This document shows, one piece after another, positions 34,394-43,681 of a stretch of DNA of 64,000 nt (positions are counted from its first letter, which is position 1; the number at the start of each line of letters is the position of its first letter). The position numbers and the translations under genes were made by a program. Location: positions 1,426,001-1,490,000 of the forward strand of contig NZ_CP082301.1 in NCBI RefSeq assembly GCF_019880305.1, in the 5' to 3' direction. Source of the DNA: Streptomyces decoyicus (GTDB lineage Bacteria; Actinomycetota; Actinomycetes; Streptomycetales; Streptomycetaceae). The notes beneath the pieces are model-generated. The model had not been told where the DNA came from. It was given only the letters and a program-made list of their open reading frames with translations, and did not search any database.

Positions 34394-35305
34394 CTACCAG
34401 CCGCGGTTGGCGTAGCGCTCGGCCTCGGGGAGGGTGTCGCAGTTGATGCCGACCATGGCCTCACCCAGGTTGCGGGAGACCTCCGCGATGACCTTCGGGT
34501 CGTCGTAGAAGGTGGTGGCCTTCACGATCGCGGCGGCGCGCTTGGCGGGGTCGCCGGACTTGAAGATGCCGGAGCCGACGAACACGCCCTCGGCGCCGAG
34601 CTGACGCATCAGCGCGGCATCGGCCGGGGTGGCGACACCACCGGCGGAGAACAGCACGACCGGCAGCTTGCCGAGCTCGGCGACCTCCTTGACCAGCTCG
34701 TACGGGGCGCGCAGCTCCTTGGCGGCGGCGAACAGCTCGTTGTGGTCGTAGCCGCGCAGCCGGGCGATCTCGCCCTTGATCTGGCGCATGTGGCGCACCG
34801 CCTCGACGACGTTGCCGGTGCCGGCCTCGCCCTTCGAGCGGATCATGGCCGCGCCCTCGGTGATCCGGCGCAGGGCCTCGCCCAGGTTGGTGGCACCACA
34901 CACGAAGGGGGTGGTGAACGCCCACTTGTCGGAGTGGTTGACCTCGTCGGCCGGGGTGAGGACCTCGGACTCGTCGATGTAGTCGACACCCAGCGACTGG
35001 AGGACCTGCGCCTCGACGAAGTGGCCGATTCGGGACTTGGCCATGACCGGGATGGAGACGGCGCTGATGATGCCGTCGATCATGTCGGGGTCCGACATCC
35101 GGGCCACGCCGCCGTCCTTGCGGATGTCGGCGGGGACCCGCTCCAGGGCCATGACGGCGACGGCGCCCGCGTCCTCGGCGATCTTCGCCTCTTCCGGCGT
35201 GACGACGTCCATGATCACGCCGCCCTTGAGCTGCTCGGCCATTCCGCGCTTGACGCGCGCGGTTCCGGTCTCGGGGTTCTGGGGCGTGGTGGGCGTGCTG
35301 GACAC
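34394..35305 (-). CDS. pdxS: Pyridoxal 5'-phosphate synthase subunit PdxS
   Basis: This barrel enzyme makes PLP from ribose 5-phosphate, glyceraldehyde 3-phosphate and ammonia. It is 303 residues from the GTG at 35303-35305, with GAGG seven bases upstream. Signatures: [39 protein letters not shown]-type [13 protein letters not shown], and [20 protein letters not shown]. The reactive lysines fall within the first 160 residues. Confidence 0.97.
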   Translation of the reverse strand: MSSTPTTPQNPETGTARVKRGMAEQLKGGVIMDVVTPEEAKIAEDAGAVAVMALERVPADIRKDGGVARMSDPDMIDGIISAVSIPVMAKSRIGHFVEAQVLQSLGVDYIDESEVLTPADEVNHSDKWAFTTPFVCGATNLGEALRRITEGAAMIRSKGEAGTGNVVEAVRHMRQIKGEIARLRGYDHNELFAAAKELRAPYELVKEVAELGKLPVVLFSAGGVATPADAALMRQLGAEGVFVGSGIFKSGDPAKRAAAIVKATTFYDDPKVIAEVSRNLGEAMVGINCDTLPEAERYANRGW

Positions 35306-35457
35306 GGTTTGACCTCACTCAATGCGGGTGGCTGTACTGCTGCGCCCACACAACCGTTAGTCAGTGGCCCGGGGAAAGGGCCAATTAGAGGTCAGTGGCT
35401 CGTCACCGCTGGGAGTCGCAGCCTCCGGCGCTCGTACGCCGGGCCCCGCCTCCCGGC

Positions 35458-36003
35458 TCAGTTCCCGGCCGAGCGGTCGTCCAGGACGGCCGGCGGCTCG
35501 TCGTCCATCTCGAAGGCCAGCGGGAAGGGCGCATGGCCGGCGAGCCGGAGGTAGCGCACCACCCGGTGGCGGCGGACCGCGCGGGCCGCCCGTACGGCGT
35601 CGTTGTGGAAGCGGCGCGCCATCGGGACGCGGCGCACCGCGGCGGTGAGTTCGGTGACCGTCTGCTCCCCGCCGGGCGCCTCCCGTACGGCCTCCAGCTG
35701 CGCCTCCTCGTCGAAGATGGCCCGCAGGGCCTGGCTCAGCTCACTCTCCGCGACCTCCCGGTGGTCCTCCTCGGCCTGCCGGGCCTCGTGCGCGGCCTGG
35801 TAGAGGACGATCGAGGCGGCCGGATCGAGGATCCCCGAGGTGCCCACCTCCTGCGCGACGGACGCCCGCCGGAGCAGCTGGGCGTCGAGGGCCGCCCTGG
35901 CCGCGTCGATGCGGGCGTGCAGGCGGTCGAGGCGGCCGGCCGTCCAGCTCAGATAGATACCGATGAGGACGATCGCGGCGGCGATCCAGATGAACGTGGT
36001 CAC
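35458..36003 (-). CDS. LemA-like single-pass membrane protein
   Basis: This encodes 181 residues. An N-terminal helix (FIWIAAAIVLIGIYLSW) is followed by a long coiled-coil region (LDRLHARIDAARAALDAQLLRR). ARRFHNDAVRAARAVR resembles the conserved NDAV helix of LemA-family proteins, and the C-terminus has the FEMDDEPPA end typical of Streptomyces members. Function unknown. Start is the ATG at 36001-36003. It lies downstream of an inverted-repeat element that fills the gap to pimA. Confidence 0.8.
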   Translation of the reverse strand: MTTFIWIAAAIVLIGIYLSWTAGRLDRLHARIDAARAALDAQLLRRASVAQEVGTSGILDPAASIVLYQAAHEARQAEEDHREVAESELSQALRAIFDEEAQLEAVREAPGGEQTVTELTAAVRRVPMARRFHNDAVRAARAVRRHRVVRYLRLAGHAPFPLAFEMDDEPPAVLDDRSAGN

Positions 36004-36019
36004 GGCGAGTCACCATACG

Positions 36020-36490
36020 CGCTTGCGCGCTCGGCTTTTCCCCACGTTTTTGGCTTTCCCGCCGTGGGGGTTGTTCACCGTTGCGCCTGCGGCGGGCCGG
36101 GGTCGCTGCGCGGGGCTGCCGGGTGCGGTGCCGCTCCTCCGGACTTCGTCCTGCGGTTGGGGGGTGGGAGAAGGCCGGTGGGGGTGCACGTAGCCGGCCC
36201 GGCGCCCCTCGTGGATCAGACAGACGACCGAGTGGCCCGCCCCCACCCACATTCACTTTCTCCCTCCACGGGAGGGGACGGACCGAAGGACGAAGTCCGT
36301 AGGGCCGTCACCGCACCCGACACCCACCCGCCCGCCGCAGGCGCAACGGCGGACAACCACCACGGCGGGAAAGCCAAAAACGTGGGCCACAAGCAAAGCG
36401 CAGCGGAGAGGCCCGCCGCAGGCGCAACGGCGGACAACCCCTACGGCGGGACAGCCAAAAACGTGGGAAGCAAGGCAAAGCGCAGCGGAA
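36020..36490. repeat. Non-coding inverted-repeat element with three copies of a ~75-bp unit
   Basis: The whole pimA/LemA-like gap (489 bases) is repetitive. A unit starting CCCGCCGCAGGCGCAACGG and containing GCCAAAAACGTGGG occurs twice head-to-tail on the plus strand (36331-36408 and 36412-36488) and once inverted (about 36023-36096). The inversion extends further: GGACTTCGTCC at 36141-36151 faces GGACGAAGTCC at 36288-36298, giving degenerate arms of about 120 bases around a 136-base centre. A small hairpin (CCCTCC/GGAGGG) lies in the centre near 36270-36285. No protein is encoded. It looks like a MITE- or REP-type element. Confidence 0.85.
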
Positions 36491-36492
36491 CG

Positions 36493-37653
36493 TCAATCCT
36501 TCGCCAGCCACCGCCGCGCCCGTAGGCCCATTCGTTCGTCGGCGGCCACGGAGGCTGCGCCCGTGGTGACCGTCTCGTAGACGGCGAGGATGTCGGCGCC
36601 GACGGTGGTCCAGTCGAAGCGACGCACATGGCGGGCGCCGCGCTCACGCAGCTCGGCGAGGCGCGCCGGGTCGCCGAGGAGTCGTACCGCCGCAGCGGCA
36701 AGCGCATCGGCGTCCTCGTTGGTGAACAGTTCGCCCGCCTCGCCCTGGTCGAGGACCTGGGCGAAGGCGTCGAGGTCGCTGGCCAGTACGGGCGCCCCGG
36801 CCGACATCGCCTCGACGAGGATGATGCCGAAGGACTCGCCGCCCGTGTTGGGCGCGACATAGACATCGACGCTGCGCAGCAGCCGGGCCTTGTCCTCGTC
36901 GCTGACCATGCCGAGGAATTCGACCCGGGAGCGCATCTCGGCAGGCAGCGCCGCGACCGCCTCCTCCTCGTCACCCCGTCCGGCGACGAGCAGCCGGGCG
37001 TCCGGTACCTCGGCGAGGATCGCGGGCAGCGCCTTCACCAGGACCGGCAGGCCCTTGCGCGGTTCGTCGATACGGCCGATGAAGCCGATCGTTTTGCCCT
37101 GCCACTCGGCCTTGGGCTCGGCGGAGGCGAAGAAGTCGACGTCCACGCCGTTGGGGATCACCACCGCGTCGCCGCCGAGGTGTTCGACGAGCGTGCGGCG
37201 GGCGTACTCGCTCACCGCGATGCGTGCGCTGATCTTCTCCAGGGCGGGCTGGAGTATCGGGTACGCGGCGATCATCGCCCGCGAGCGCGGGTTGGAGGTG
37301 TGGAAGGTCGCCACGATCGGGCCCTGGGCGGCCCAGCAGGCGAGCAGGCCGAGCGAGGGCGAGGCCGGTTCGTGGATGTGGATGACGTCGAAGGCGCCGT
37401 GCTGAAGCCAGCGGCGTACCCGGGCGGCGGAGAGGAAGCCGAAGTTGAGGCGGGCGACCGAGCCGTTGTACGGGACGGGAACGGCTCGGCCTGCGGAGAC
37501 GACGTACGGCGGGAGCGGGGTCTCGTCGTCGGCGGGGGCCAGCACCGATACCTCGTGGCCGAGGCGGATCAGGTGGTCGGCCAGGTCCCGGATGTGGAAC
37601 TGCACGCCGCCGGGGACGTCCCAGGCGTACGGGCAGACGATGCCGATCTTCAC
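36493..37653 (-). CDS. pimA: Phosphatidylinositol alpha-mannosyltransferase (PimA-like GT4)
   Basis: This transfers the first mannose from GDP-mannose to phosphatidylinositol on the inner membrane face. It is 386 residues long. GT-B fold: N-terminal CPYAWDVPGGVQFHIRDLA, the inositol-side motif FDVIHIHEPASPS, and the C-terminal sugar-nucleotide site GRIDEPRKGLPVL and NTGGESFGIILVEAMSAG. The ATG is preceded by the acyltransferase stop in a 4-base overlap. Together with the next two genes it forms a PI and PI-mannoside operon as in mycobacteria. Confidence 0.92.
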   Translation of the reverse strand: MKIGIVCPYAWDVPGGVQFHIRDLADHLIRLGHEVSVLAPADDETPLPPYVVSAGRAVPVPYNGSVARLNFGFLSAARVRRWLQHGAFDVIHIHEPASPSLGLLACWAAQGPIVATFHTSNPRSRAMIAAYPILQPALEKISARIAVSEYARRTLVEHLGGDAVVIPNGVDVDFFASAEPKAEWQGKTIGFIGRIDEPRKGLPVLVKALPAILAEVPDARLLVAGRGDEEEAVAALPAEMRSRVEFLGMVSDEDKARLLRSVDVYVAPNTGGESFGIILVEAMSAGAPVLASDLDAFAQVLDQGEAGELFTNEDADALAAAAVRLLGDPARLAELRERGARHVRRFDWTTVGADILAVYETVTTGAASVAADERMGLRARRWLAKD

Positions 37654-38624
37654 GCGGTCTCCGTTCCGGGCGCCTCGGGGCCGCCCGGTGCGCCGGACTC
37701 CTCGCGCGGCTCCAGGTCGGCGAGCCAGAGCCGCTGAAGCATGTGCCAGTCCTCGGGGTGGTCGGCGATGCCGGAGGCGAAGGCGTCGGCGAGCGCCTGG
37801 GTCATATGGGCGGCCTTCTCGGCGCGGGTGCCGGTCTCCGGTACCTCGATCTCCGGGTGGACGCGGCCGCGCATCACGGGGGTGTCGTCGTACCAGAGGG
37901 TGACGGGCAGCAGCATCGCACCGGTCTGGAGGGCGAGCACCGCGGGCCCGGCCGGCATCTTCGTCGCCTCGCCGAAGAACTTGACCTCTATCCCGGAGGC
38001 GGACAGGTCACGGTCGGCGACCAGGCAGACCAGGCCACCGGCCCGCAACCGGCGGGCGAGCGTGCCGAAGGCCGAGCCGCCGGTGTGCGGCAGCACCTCC
38101 ATGCCCAGGCCCTCGCGGTAGGCGACGAAGCGGTCGTAGAGGGATTCCGGCTTGAGGCGCTGGGCGACGGTGGTGAAGGGGACACCGAGTTTGGTGGTGA
38201 CCCAGGCACCGGCGAGGTCGTAGTTGCCCATGTGCGGCAGGGCGAGGACGACGCCGCGGTCGCTCTTGAGGCCGTCCTCCAGGTGGTACACGTCCTCCGG
38301 CATGAAGCCGGTCCTTATCCGGTCCTTGCTCCAGGCCGGCAGCCGGAAGGACTCCATCCAGTAGCGCATGTACGAGCGCATTCCGGCCCGGGAGAGCTCG
38401 GCGAGCCGCTGCGGTGCGGCGTCCGGGACGACGCGGGCGAGGTTCGCCTCCAGGCGCAGGACGCCCTTGCCCCGGCGCTTCCAGGCCGTGTCGGCGATCC
38501 GGCGGCCGAGCCGTACGGCCACGCCCTCGGGCAGTTTCTTGACGGTGCTCCAGCCCAGCGCGTAGAGCGCGTCCGCCAGTTTGTCGGTGTCGAACCGCGG
38601 ACGGCGGGTCTCGCGTGGACTCAT
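37650..38624 (-). CDS. patA: PatA-like phosphatidylinositol mannoside acyltransferase
   Basis: This encodes 324 residues of the LpxL/HtrB-type acyltransferase family. The catalytic HMGNYD motif (HxxxxD) is near residue 131 and PAGPAVLALQTGAMLLPV follows. By position between pimA and the PI synthase, and by similarity to the mycobacterial gene order, it should acylate the mannose of PIM1 or PIM2. The ATG at 38622-38624 overlaps the PI synthase stop by 4 bases; the downstream overlap with pimA is also 4 bases. Confidence 0.9.
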   Translation of the reverse strand: MSPRETRRPRFDTDKLADALYALGWSTVKKLPEGVAVRLGRRIADTAWKRRGKGVLRLEANLARVVPDAAPQRLAELSRAGMRSYMRYWMESFRLPAWSKDRIRTGFMPEDVYHLEDGLKSDRGVVLALPHMGNYDLAGAWVTTKLGVPFTTVAQRLKPESLYDRFVAYREGLGMEVLPHTGGSAFGTLARRLRAGGLVCLVADRDLSASGIEVKFFGEATKMPAGPAVLALQTGAMLLPVTLWYDDTPVMRGRVHPEIEVPETGTRAEKAAHMTQALADAFASGIADHPEDWHMLQRLWLADLEPREESGAPGGPEAPGTETA

Positions 38625-39277
38625 GCGCTGTTTCCCCCTTGTGCCATGGCATCGGCCTCGGCCGACTCCCGTCGTACCGTCACCACACGCTGGCCGAGGG
38701 TGACGGCGCTGCCGATACCGACGACCCACAGGGCGATCGGCAGCAGAATCTCGACGCCGGGCACCCCGAAGACGTGCAGACCCGACAAGCCGCAGGCGAC
38801 CAGCGTGATGACCAGCCGCTCGGCGCGCTCCACCAGGCCGTTGACATCCACCGGCAGCCCGATGGCCTCGCCGCGCGCCTTGGTGTACGAGACCACCTGG
38901 CCGCTGGCGAGGCAGAAGATCGCCATCGCGCAGAGCATCAGGCTGTCGCCGCGCCCCGCGTACCAGAGGGCGAGCCCGCCGAAGATCGCCGAGTCGGCGA
39001 CCCGGTCGAGGGTGGAGTCGAGAAAGGCCCCCCAGCGGCTGGAGCGGCCCAGCTGCCGTGCCATGTTGCCGTCGACCAGGTCGGAGAAGACGAACAGGGT
39101 GATGACGACCGTGCCCCAGAAGAATTCGCCCAGCGGGTAGAAGACCAGGGCACCGGCGACCACGCCTCCGGTCCCGACGAGGGTGACCGCGTCCGGGCTG
39201 ACGCCGATACGGATGAGCAGGGCGGCGAACGGCGTGAGAACACGCGTGAAGAAAGCACGCGCGTACTTGTTCAGCAT
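38621..39277 (-). CDS. pgsA: Phosphatidylinositol phosphate synthase (CDP-alcohol phosphotransferase)
   Basis: This joins CDP-diacylglycerol to inositol 1-phosphate to start PI synthesis. It is 218 residues with six predicted helices. The CDP-alcohol signature (DxxDGxxARxxxxxxxxGxxxDxxxD) is intact as DLVDGNMAR through GAFLDSTLDRVAD. The ATG at 39275-39277 (MLNKYARAFF) is the family start. It is the first gene of the three-gene operon and is divergent from the EF-G-like gene across a 275-base gap in which I find no clear promoter. Confidence 0.93.
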   Translation of the reverse strand: MLNKYARAFFTRVLTPFAALLIRIGVSPDAVTLVGTGGVVAGALVFYPLGEFFWGTVVITLFVFSDLVDGNMARQLGRSSRWGAFLDSTLDRVADSAIFGGLALWYAGRGDSLMLCAMAIFCLASGQVVSYTKARGEAIGLPVDVNGLVERAERLVITLVACGLSGLHVFGVPGVEILLPIALWVVGIGSAVTLGQRVVTVRRESAEADAMAQGGNSA

Positions 39278-39552
39278 GGCCTTCCCGGAGGTCGATACGG
39301 GCCGCGCGGTCGATGGGCCACCGGCGCGCCCATCGTAGCCAGGAGGTCTGGGGCCTCCACGAACGCATCGCGGCGCAGAGCGCATCCCACGGCTCGGGGC
39401 CGCCGCCGCGCGCCGTCGGGCGCGCCCGCGGGCCCCGCGGGCGGTGCACAGGACCCTTGGGAGCACCGGCTCCCGTGTGCCACGTATGGACGCAGCATGA
39501 CCTCGGTGGAAAGCTCGAATCACCGCAAAGTGTCGACCTGGAGGCGAGACAC

Positions 39553-41751
39553 ATGAGCGAGAAATCGAGTACACACCCGGGAGCCGCCGGCAGGGCATCA
39601 ACGGCCGGCCAGCCCACGGCCCTGCGGAATGTGGTGCTGGTCGGCCACTCCGGATCGGGAAAAACCACCCTGGTCGAGGCCCTCGCGCTGGCATCCGGCG
39701 CGGTCAACCGGGCGGGCCGGGTCGAGGACGGCGGCTGTCTGTCCGATTACGACGAGATCGAGCACCGCCAGCAACGCTCCGTACAGCTCTCCCTGGTCCC
39801 GGTCGACTGGGGCGGAGTCAAGATCAATATCTTGGACACCCCCGGATACGCCGATTTCGTCGGGGAACTCAGGGCCGGTCTGCGCGCTGCGGACGCGGCC
39901 CTTTTCGTTGTCTCGGCGGCCGACGGCGTGGCCGGCGCGACCCGGATGGTCTGGGACGAGTGCGCGGCCGTCGGCATGCCGCGCGCGCTGGTCATCACCC
40001 ACCTCGAGGCGTCCCGCTCCGACTTCGACGAGATGACCGAGCGCTGCCGGGCGTCGTTCGGCGGCGAGGACCCGGACGCCGTCGTCCCCCTCTACCTTCC
40101 GCTGTACGGAACGCCGGGCGCCGACGGCCACGCCCCCGTCCACGGCCTGATCGGCCTGCTCACACAACGGGTCTTCGACTACTCCTCCGGCGAGCGCACC
40201 GAACGCGCCCCCAAGGAGGACGAGCTGCCGCAGATCGAGGCGGCCCGCAACCGCCTCATCGAGGCGATCATCGCCGAGAGCGAGGACGAGTCCTTGATGG
40301 ACCGCTACCTCGGCGGCGAGGAGATCGACGTCAAGACCCTCATCGGGGACCTGGAGACGGCGGTCGCCCGCGGCACGTTCCACCCCGTGCTGGCCGCGGC
40401 CCCGGCCGCCGAGGGCTCCAAACAGGGGCTGGGCACCGTCGAACTGCTGGAGCTGATCAGCGGCGGCTTCCCGACCCCCGCGGAGCGCGAGACACCCACC
40501 GTGACCAGCCCGGACGGCGACCCGCGCCCGGCACTGAGCTGTGACCCCGACGGTCCGCTCGCGGCCGAGGTGGTCAAGACCTCCTCCGACCCGTACGTCG
40601 GCCGGATCTCCCTGATCCGCGTCTTCTCCGGCACCCTGCGCCCGGACGAGACGGTGCATGTCTCCGGCCACGGGCTGGAGGACCGGGGCCACGAGGACCA
40701 TGACGTCGACGAGCGGGTCGGCGCGCTGTCCACCCCGTTCGGCAAACAGCAGCGCCCGCTGTCCAAGGCGATCGCCGGCGATCTGGCCTGTGTGGCGAAG
40801 CTGACCCGCGCCGAGACCGGGGACACCCTGTCCGGCAAGGGCAGCCCGCTGCTGATGGAGCCCTGGACGATGCCGGACCCACTGCTGCCGGTCGCCATCC
40901 AGGCACACAGCAAGGCCGACGAGGACAAGCTGTCGCAGGGCCTGGCCCGCCTCGTCGCGGAGGACCCGACGATGCGCCTGGAGCACAACCAGGACACCCA
41001 TCAGGTGGTCCTGTGGTGCCTCGGCGAGGCGCATGTCGATGTCGCGCTGGAGCGGCTGCGGGCCCGCTACGGCGTCCAGGTGGACGCGGTCGCGCACAAG
41101 GTGTCGCTCCGGGAGACCTTCGGTGCGCCCGCCGCGGGCCGCGGGCGCCATGTGAAACAGTCCGGCGGCCACGGCCAGTTCGCGATCTGCGAGATCCAGG
41201 TCGAACCGCTGCCGGGCGGCTCCGGCATCGAGTTCGTGGACAAGGTCGTGGGCGGCGCGGTGCCCCGGCAGTTCATCCCGTCCGTGGAGAAGGGCGTACG
41301 CGCCCAGGCCGCGCGCGGGGTCGCCGCCGGGCATCCGCTCGTCGACATCCGCGTCACACTGCTCGACGGCAAAGCGCACTCGGTCGACTCCTCGGACGCC
41401 GCCTTCCAGATGGCGGGCGCACTGGCACTGCGCGAAGCCGCCGGCGAGGTCCGGATCGAGCTCCTCGAACCGGTGTCCGAGGTGAGCGTGATGGTTCCGG
41501 ACGATTTCGTCGGCCAGGTGATGAGCGACCTCTCGGGGCGCCGTGGCCGGGTCGTGGGCACCGAACAGTCAGGCTCGGGCCGCACGGTGGTGCGCGCCGA
41601 GGTGCCCGAGATCGAGATCGACCGGTACGCCATCGATCTGCGCTCCCTCTCGCACGGCGCCGGGCGGTTCTCCCGCGCCCACCTGCGGCATGAGCCGATG
41701 CCGCAGCAGCTCGCCGACAAGTGGCGGGAACAAGCCGAGAACGGCGCATAG
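39553..41751 (+). CDS. EF-G-like translational GTPase (EF-G2 type) with degenerate G4
   Basis: This encodes 732 residues from the ATG at 39553, with GGAGG eight bases upstream. G1 is GHSGSGKT (31-38) and G3 is DTPGYADF (95-102). At the G4 position, normally NKxD, it reads THLE (149-152). Domains II to V follow the EF-G order, including SGGHGQFAICEIQVEPL and the C-terminal MVPDDFVGQVMSDLSGRRGRV block. It is not the canonical fusA, which sits in the str operon. Role unknown; possible GTP-specificity loss. Confidence 0.93.
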   Translation: MSEKSSTHPGAAGRASTAGQPTALRNVVLVGHSGSGKTTLVEALALASGAVNRAGRVEDGGCLSDYDEIEHRQQRSVQLSLVPVDWGGVKINILDTPGYADFVGELRAGLRAADAALFVVSAADGVAGATRMVWDECAAVGMPRALVITHLEASRSDFDEMTERCRASFGGEDPDAVVPLYLPLYGTPGADGHAPVHGLIGLLTQRVFDYSSGERTERAPKEDELPQIEAARNRLIEAIIAESEDESLMDRYLGGEEIDVKTLIGDLETAVARGTFHPVLAAAPAAEGSKQGLGTVELLELISGGFPTPAERETPTVTSPDGDPRPALSCDPDGPLAAEVVKTSSDPYVGRISLIRVFSGTLRPDETVHVSGHGLEDRGHEDHDVDERVGALSTPFGKQQRPLSKAIAGDLACVAKLTRAETGDTLSGKGSPLLMEPWTMPDPLLPVAIQAHSKADEDKLSQGLARLVAEDPTMRLEHNQDTHQVVLWCLGEAHVDVALERLRARYGVQVDAVAHKVSLRETFGAPAAGRGRHVKQSGGHGQFAICEIQVEPLPGGSGIEFVDKVVGGAVPRQFIPSVEKGVRAQAARGVAAGHPLVDIRVTLLDGKAHSVDSSDAAFQMAGALALREAAGEVRIELLEPVSEVSVMVPDDFVGQVMSDLSGRRGRVVGTEQSGSGRTVVRAEVPEIEIDRYAIDLRSLSHGAGRFSRAHLRHEPMPQQLADKWREQAENGA

Positions 41752-41959
41752 TTAACGGCGGATCAGCCGTTGGCGCAGCCGCTGTCCCGCTCAACTCCCT
41801 CGGGCCGGGCGGCGGCTGTACGCTGAGAGCCTGCCGTCGGCCCGGGGGCCCGGCGCCAGGACACGAGGTCACGGGCTCGAACACAGCTCTCAGCAGGTGT
41901 GCCGTCAGCAGAAGCAGGGAAGAGCCGCATCATCGGATGCGTTGGGTGTGGGGGCGGTA

Positions 41960-43615
41960 GTGGCAGACGGCTTTGACTTCAGTCCCGGGGCGCAGGTCCC
42001 GCTTTCGGGGAGTGCCGGGCAGACGGCGGCGACCCAGGCACTGGCCTCGGCCGCCTACCGCGACAGCCCGCTCGCCGACATCTCCAAGGCGGACTCCGAC
42101 TCCGGCAAGTCCGCCATCAAGAAGCCCAAGCTGTCGCTGTTCGCGCCCAATCTCGGCGAGGCTTTCTCACGCGCCGTGCAGGTGCGGATGCTCGGCGGCG
42201 GCCGCGCCGCGCTCATCCAGTCCTTCGGGACCGAGCCGCAGACCATCGTCGAGCACTGTCTGTCCGCCACCCGCGTCCGCAAGCAGCGGGATGCCAAGCT
42301 GACGCTGCTGATGGTGCTGTTCGGGGTGCTGTTCCTGCCCGGCGTGCTGGTGTGGCTGGGCGTCTTCCAGCTGCGCAAGATGCTCTCCAAGGACGGTGTG
42401 GGCAGCGGTCTCTCGCTGATCGGCGGGGTGCTGCTGACGCTGCTGGCGGGCGTCGGCCTGTTCTTCATGATCAAGCTGCCGCTCAACGGCTTCTGGCCGA
42501 TGTACGCCCGCGCCGCGGTCGTCGTCCCGGTGGTCGGCTGGTGGCTGGCCAAGCAGATCTGCGAGAAGACCGCGGTGGCCATGCGGGAGTCCTGGAAGGG
42601 GCTGCTCGAGGGCGGCGGCGTGGCCGCGAAGATCCCCGAGGCGGTGCCCCAGGACCCGAACCAGATCGCCGCCGAGACCCTCCGGCAGAATCTCGCCAAA
42701 ATCTCCGCGGAGCAGAGCAGCAACGTCGTCTTCTACGCCGGCCCCAAGGGCATACTCGGCATGGGTACGCGCTGGGGCAGCTGGCAGCTCGCCGAGGAGC
42801 TCACGCCGGCGCACGAAGGCAGCGAGATCCACCCGTTCCGCAGCTGGGACGTCATCCGGGCGATCCACGACAAGCTGCGGCTGCTGGAGCGCAGCCCGCT
42901 GCACACCGGCGGATTCCCCACTCCCTCCGTCCGCCACTGGATCGTCTCGCCGGTCGGCGAGAAGGCCGCCGCCGTCACCCGCCCCGAGGGCACCCATGTG
43001 GAGACGTTCCAGATCCGTGGGCACGAGATAGAGCGGATCTGCAACGAGCAGCAGTTCGGCAGCGGGAACCGCCACTACCTCGGCGTCCAGTTCGTCCTGT
43101 GGGACGGCCAGTTGGTGATCACTCTGATGATCACCGTCACGGTGCTGCACGAGACCCTGCGCATCGAGGTGACCGGCCATGCCCTCGGCCCGGTCAACGG
43201 ACTGTTCACGACCAAGCCGGAGCCCAAGACCAAGGAAGTCTCCAAGGTCGTCAAGTTCTGGGAGACCAAGACCCAGCACCTCCCGCTCATCGAGCCGCAA
43301 GAGGTGGTCCGGCTCGCCGCGCGCGCCCCGCTGACCTGGTTCCCGCCGGTGCTGGACTTCCTCGGCGGCAAGCTGACCCTCCCCGAGCCGTTCGGCCTGC
43401 GGCACGTCTGGGCCGACAAGCCCTGGCGCCACCGCTTCATGGCCGATGACGCGCTGCGCGCCGCGCCCCCGGTGCTGCGCACGGTCCACGCCGCCGCGAT
43501 GAGCGTCCTCAAGGAGAACGGCGTGGACACCGAGCGCTTCACCAACCGCTCCCTGGTGCTCAGCGGCATGATCCAGGGCGTGGAGCCGCAGAAGGCCGAC
43601 GAGTACAACGCCTAG
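41960..43615 (+). CDS. Conserved membrane protein of unknown function
   Basis: This encodes 551 residues from the GTG at 41960 (VADGFDFSPGAQVPL); the frame continues upstream without a family-like N-terminus. A short soluble N-terminus is followed by helices around residues 110-170 (LLMVLFGVLFLPGVLVWLGV, LSLIGGVLLTLLAGVGLFFM, AAVVVPVVGWWLA). The large soluble C-terminal part has FYAGPKGILGMGTRWGSWQL and a further hydrophobic strand (LVITLMITVTVL). I do not recognise the family. It follows the EF-G-like gene by 208 bases in which I see nothing specific. Confidence 0.85.
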   Translation: MADGFDFSPGAQVPLSGSAGQTAATQALASAAYRDSPLADISKADSDSGKSAIKKPKLSLFAPNLGEAFSRAVQVRMLGGGRAALIQSFGTEPQTIVEHCLSATRVRKQRDAKLTLLMVLFGVLFLPGVLVWLGVFQLRKMLSKDGVGSGLSLIGGVLLTLLAGVGLFFMIKLPLNGFWPMYARAAVVVPVVGWWLAKQICEKTAVAMRESWKGLLEGGGVAAKIPEAVPQDPNQIAAETLRQNLAKISAEQSSNVVFYAGPKGILGMGTRWGSWQLAEELTPAHEGSEIHPFRSWDVIRAIHDKLRLLERSPLHTGGFPTPSVRHWIVSPVGEKAAAVTRPEGTHVETFQIRGHEIERICNEQQFGSGNRHYLGVQFVLWDGQLVITLMITVTVLHETLRIEVTGHALGPVNGLFTTKPEPKTKEVSKVVKFWETKTQHLPLIEPQEVVRLAARAPLTWFPPVLDFLGGKLTLPEPFGLRHVWADKPWRHRFMADDALRAAPPVLRTVHAAAMSVLKENGVDTERFTNRSLVLSGMIQGVEPQKADEYNA

Positions 43616-43645
43616 GAATCGCCTGCCCCTGGGGCGCGTGGGCCA

Positions 43646-43666
43646 GGGCCTCTCGTGTGGAGGCCC
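43646..43666. terminator. Hairpin between convergent genes
   Basis: A 7-bp stem (GGGCCTC/GAGGCCC) with a 7-base loop lies between the stops of the 551-residue membrane protein and the propeller lipoprotein. It is short, so moderate confidence. Confidence 0.5.
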
Positions 43667-43681
43667 CCTTGGGGTCAGGCC

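Noticed and set aside
39598..41379. 593-codon minus-strand frame across the EF-G-like gene
   Set aside because: Fully inside the recognisable EF-G-like gene with no motif of its own.
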